This document shows, piece by piece, positions 61,884-64,000 of a stretch of 64,000 nucleotides of DNA. Below the pieces are notes generated by a model. That model worked only from the letters and a program-made list of their open reading frames with translations. It did not search any database and had not been told where the DNA came from. Origin of the DNA: Fen-1135 sp963705275 (GTDB taxonomy: Bacteria; Desulfobacterota; Syntrophia; Syntrophales; UBA2185); the NCBI GenBank assembly GCA_963705275.1, contig OY970063.1:806001-870000 (forward strand), written 5' to 3'. Both the position numbers and the translations under genes were made by a program. Within the stretch, counting starts at the first letter, position 1; every line of letters starts with the position of its first letter.

Positions 61884-62480
61884 TTACGAAGGGCGCTTTG
61901 CTATCCCCTCAAATACTGCCATGCACAATTCTCTTGTGAGCTCCTTAGCAGAATACGGCTTGCCGTATATGATCTTCGGCAGGCAGAGGTGCTCGATCCC
62001 GCCCAGTATCACCTGCCTCATGGACGTGACCGGTATGTCGTTACGGATTTCACCATTCTTTATGCCTTCCTTCAGAATCTCCGTTATGATTCTGCTGTAC
62101 CTCTGCACCTGACCATAACTTTCGCTTTCAAAATAACCCGGGTAATTTCTTACTTCCAGGAGGAGAATCTTGGCGAGCACCCGCTTCGACTCATAGAGGT
62201 TCATCTGTGACCAGACAATCTTTTTCAACTTATTGAAGGTGCCCTTTATCCCTTTCAGTTCCGATTCCATCTGTCCAAGATATTCGTCGAGATAGTCCCT
62301 GAGCACTTGATGCAAGAGACCGCGCTTGTCACCAAAATACTTATAGATAAGGGCTTCGTTGACACCTGATTTCCTGGAGATCTGGGCAGTCGTAATCGCG
62401 TTGAATTCTCTTTCTTCCAAGAGCGCTTTGAAGGCCTCTCTAATCTTGACGCCCCCGACAGGCAAAGGCCTTACATTCAA
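61884..62480 (-). CDS. TetR-family transcriptional regulator
   Basis: About 198 residues. N-terminal HTH: IREAFKALLEEREFNAITTA then QISRKSGVNEALIYKYFGDK. A helical ligand-binding C-terminus follows (MNLYESKRVLAKILLLEV). Start is uncertain (TTG 62480); a few more N-terminal residues in another frame hint at a small 5' problem. It probably controls the neighbouring ligase/nitronate-monooxygenase genes or the CoA-transferase. Confidence 0.88.
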   Translation of the reverse strand: MNVRPLPVGGVKIREAFKALLEEREFNAITTAQISRKSGVNEALIYKYFGDKRGLLHQVLRDYLDEYLGQMESELKGIKGTFNKLKKIVWSQMNLYESKRVLAKILLLEVRNYPGYFESESYGQVQRYSRIITEILKEGIKNGEIRNDIPVTSMRQVILGGIEHLCLPKIIYGKPYSAKELTRELCMAVFEGIAKRPS

Positions 62481-62664
62481 TTTCGCCCGAGCCTTTCTTT
62501 ATCTTTTTATGTGCCGCCGGCATACGTCCTCCAGTGGAAATCATTTAATCTACCGGCAGATGTCCATAGTAGTCTCGTCCCGAAGCATAGGCGGGAGCGC
62601 AGGCGTCGCATAACGCGCCCTGCGCCCCTCGCCATGTCTCGTCATCTCTGCGCCTCTTTGTTGC

Positions 62665-63021
62665 CTATCGTGTGCGGTATATGTTCAAGGGGTCGCACTG
62701 TTCCCTCAGGACCTTCAGCTCCTCTAAGAGCAAGGGGTCTGCCTCATTCGCACGGGAGATATCGATATCGAAGCCTGTGTTCTCCTTGATCGCCTCAGGC
62801 GTTACCCCCTGGAAGCATTTCTCCACGTACATGATCTTCGTTTTCGCATCGAATCTCATAATCCCCATGGAAGAAATAAATGCGATAGGGCCGCCGGGAA
62901 GACCGATCTCTTCCCTTCTGACCATCTTGCCTTCCGGCCATTTCTTGACCATCCAGCCCGGTGTGGTGAGATAATCAATGATCGTCCAATGCCGATTCTT
63001 ATGCATCACCTCCTGTCTCAT
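62665..63021 (-). pseudogene. C-terminal half of glutaconate-type CoA-transferase subunit B
   Basis: About 118 residues matching only the second half of GctB/IpdB-like subunits: HWTIIDYLTTPGWMVKKW, LPGGPIAFISSMGIMRFDAK, VTPEAIKENTGFDI, and a terminal VLREQCDPLNIYR. The N-terminal roughly 140 residues of the family are absent, and the frame joins the end of subunit A after 30 bp. An internal deletion is likely. A start at ATG 63006 with AGGAGGTG upstream would make the fragment translatable. Confidence 0.72.
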
Positions 63022-63051
63022 CTGAACATGCTTTTCAAGATTATGCGATCT

Positions 63052-64000
63052 CTAACAAGTATTGCGGGGGCGGTATCCATAGGGTGGAATCGCCCGCAGA
63101 TATTGAAGCCGCGCCGCTCCTATCCTGTCCAGATATTCATCGTGCGTGTTCATGGCAAACACCCATTCATGAACCCAACTCTCTAAGCCAGCCTCGGTTT
63201 TCGCGGCTTTCACATACTCCCTGATAAAGGGCATATCGACGTCGTAAAATCCCTGCACCTGGCTGGGATGCCCGCCCCACGGTATTTCAACGACCATATC
63301 AACGCTTGTGCAGGGGATCTGATTGCGGTTCGGGTCCCTCCTGCAGATATGCTTCCGGAACGACCTGCTCCGCCGTCAGGATGACCCTTTTCGCGGCGTG
63401 AATGAAATAGTGGTCAAACGCGAGACTTCCTTCTATGCGCCCGGTCCCATCCTCACCCGCCTGCTGGACGTGTATGACGGCTACATCCGCCGGCATGGCG
63501 GGCTGAAGTTTTACCGGGCCATTCCCATAAAAGGGGTCATCCATCAACACGAACTTCTTCTCCGGAATCATGGAAGGATCACGCGCGAGCGCCCGGATCT
63601 GTTCCGTCCGTGAGTACTCGGGATTCAGGACGTCGCTTCCTAAAGTGGCGCGGGTGGCGACAAAGGGGCTTCCGGCCATGGACGCCATGGCGCCAAGGAT
63701 GATATCAATATGCCCGATATCATCGACGATGAATTCACCCGTTTCTATTTTCCTCAAGGTTGCGGGCGAAAGCCCGAAATTCGCAATCCCCGTATAGCAG
63801 CCGCGCCAGGCCACAGCGCAACCCATCCCCACGAGCATATCTTCCGCAAGCGAACATTCCGCGAGAAGGATCAGCCCCTTCTTTCGCTGCCTGACGATTT
63901 CATATGCGGCGGCCATGGGACGCCGGCATTCGATGAGGGACCCTAAGAACAGCACATCCCCGTCCCGGATGCAGCCGATGGCTTCTCGCAATGAAACGAC
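63052..64000 (-). pseudogene. Glutaconate-type CoA-transferase subunit A, frameshifted and cut by window edge
   Basis: Subunit A of a class I CoA-transferase. The frame from the window edge contains VLFLGSLIECRRPMAAAYEI, LGSDVLNPEYSRTEQIRALA and HVQQAGEDGTGRIEGSLAFD, but stops at 63299. The next frame continues with NQIPCTSVDMVVEIPWGGHP and GFYDVDMPFIREYVKAA to 63052. Dropping one C near 63345 (CTG-c-AGG) joins them as YLRRDPNRNQIPC. The upstream reading frame stays open at the window edge, so the start lies outside. Confidence 0.8.

Overview
The window is 64 kb of a bacterial chromosome of roughly 50% G+C. It carries a dcw cell-division cluster (murB-ftsQ-ftsA-ftsZ), one complete Wood-Ljungdahl carbonyl-branch operon, acyl-CoA/CoA-transferase genes and many small envelope lipoproteins (SYLF, BON, LEA14-like, a PEP-CTERM relic). 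Together these point to an anaerobic, acetyl-CoA-pathway member of the former Deltaproteobacteria (Desulfobacterota; a Syntrophorhabdus/Syntrophus-like lifestyle would fit). That placement is inference from gene content.

Layout: 1-4 kb, division genes. 4-12.2 kb, a B12-binding-type radical SAM protein, exonuclease III, a GAF/DUF484 protein, PtsP and a frameshifted Ski2-like helicase. 12.3-20.2 kb, a 7.85 kb integrative element in the 3' end of tRNA-Glu, bounded by a perfect 47-bp direct repeat. It holds a broken tyrosine recombinase, an HTH protein, a HUH-like rolling-circle Rep, a Swt1-like HEPN gene, a two-helix membrane protein, small ORFs, and at the distal end a TIR-domain gene coupled to a glycine-rich zinc-ribbon gene. 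That TIR pair lies between two imperfect copies of a roughly 110-bp sequence that also forms the right end of the element. 20.3-27.8 kb, an ExeA-type ATPase with LysM/SPOR tail, an ABC exporter and small envelope or stress genes. 28-41.8 kb, ACT regulator, fhs, a core-MetE-like methyltransferase, two CooC ATPases, CooS, a fused AcsB-AcsD polypeptide, AcsC and the corrinoid activator. 42-50 kb, ferredoxin, FAH-family, TAXI-type, MFS, LOG and AsmA genes. 50.6-58.5 kb, an IS110 transposase followed by an envelope-stress gene island (BON, phospholipase D, SYLF, OMP). 58.7-64 kb, an acyl-CoA ligase between two copies of a nitronate-monooxygenase sequence, a TetR regulator and a damaged glutaconate-type CoA-transferase.

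How the genes work together: fhs, cooC1/2, cooS, acsBD, acsC and acsV supply formyl-THF synthesis, Ni insertion, CO2/CO conversion, acetyl-CoA synthesis and corrinoid reactivation. The MetE-like gene inside this operon could draw methyl groups from the same corrinoid protein. Ligase, nitronate-monooxygenase homologue, TetR and CoA-transferase look like a small acid-activation locus.

An important caveat runs through the window. At least ten genes are interrupted, and in almost all of them removing a single base restores one continuous conserved frame of exactly the right length. About 18 such one-base insertions and only one clear one-base loss are seen, concentrated in accessory genes. This is either insertion-type sequence error or an unusual decay pattern, and it decides whether several of the most interesting genes are alive.
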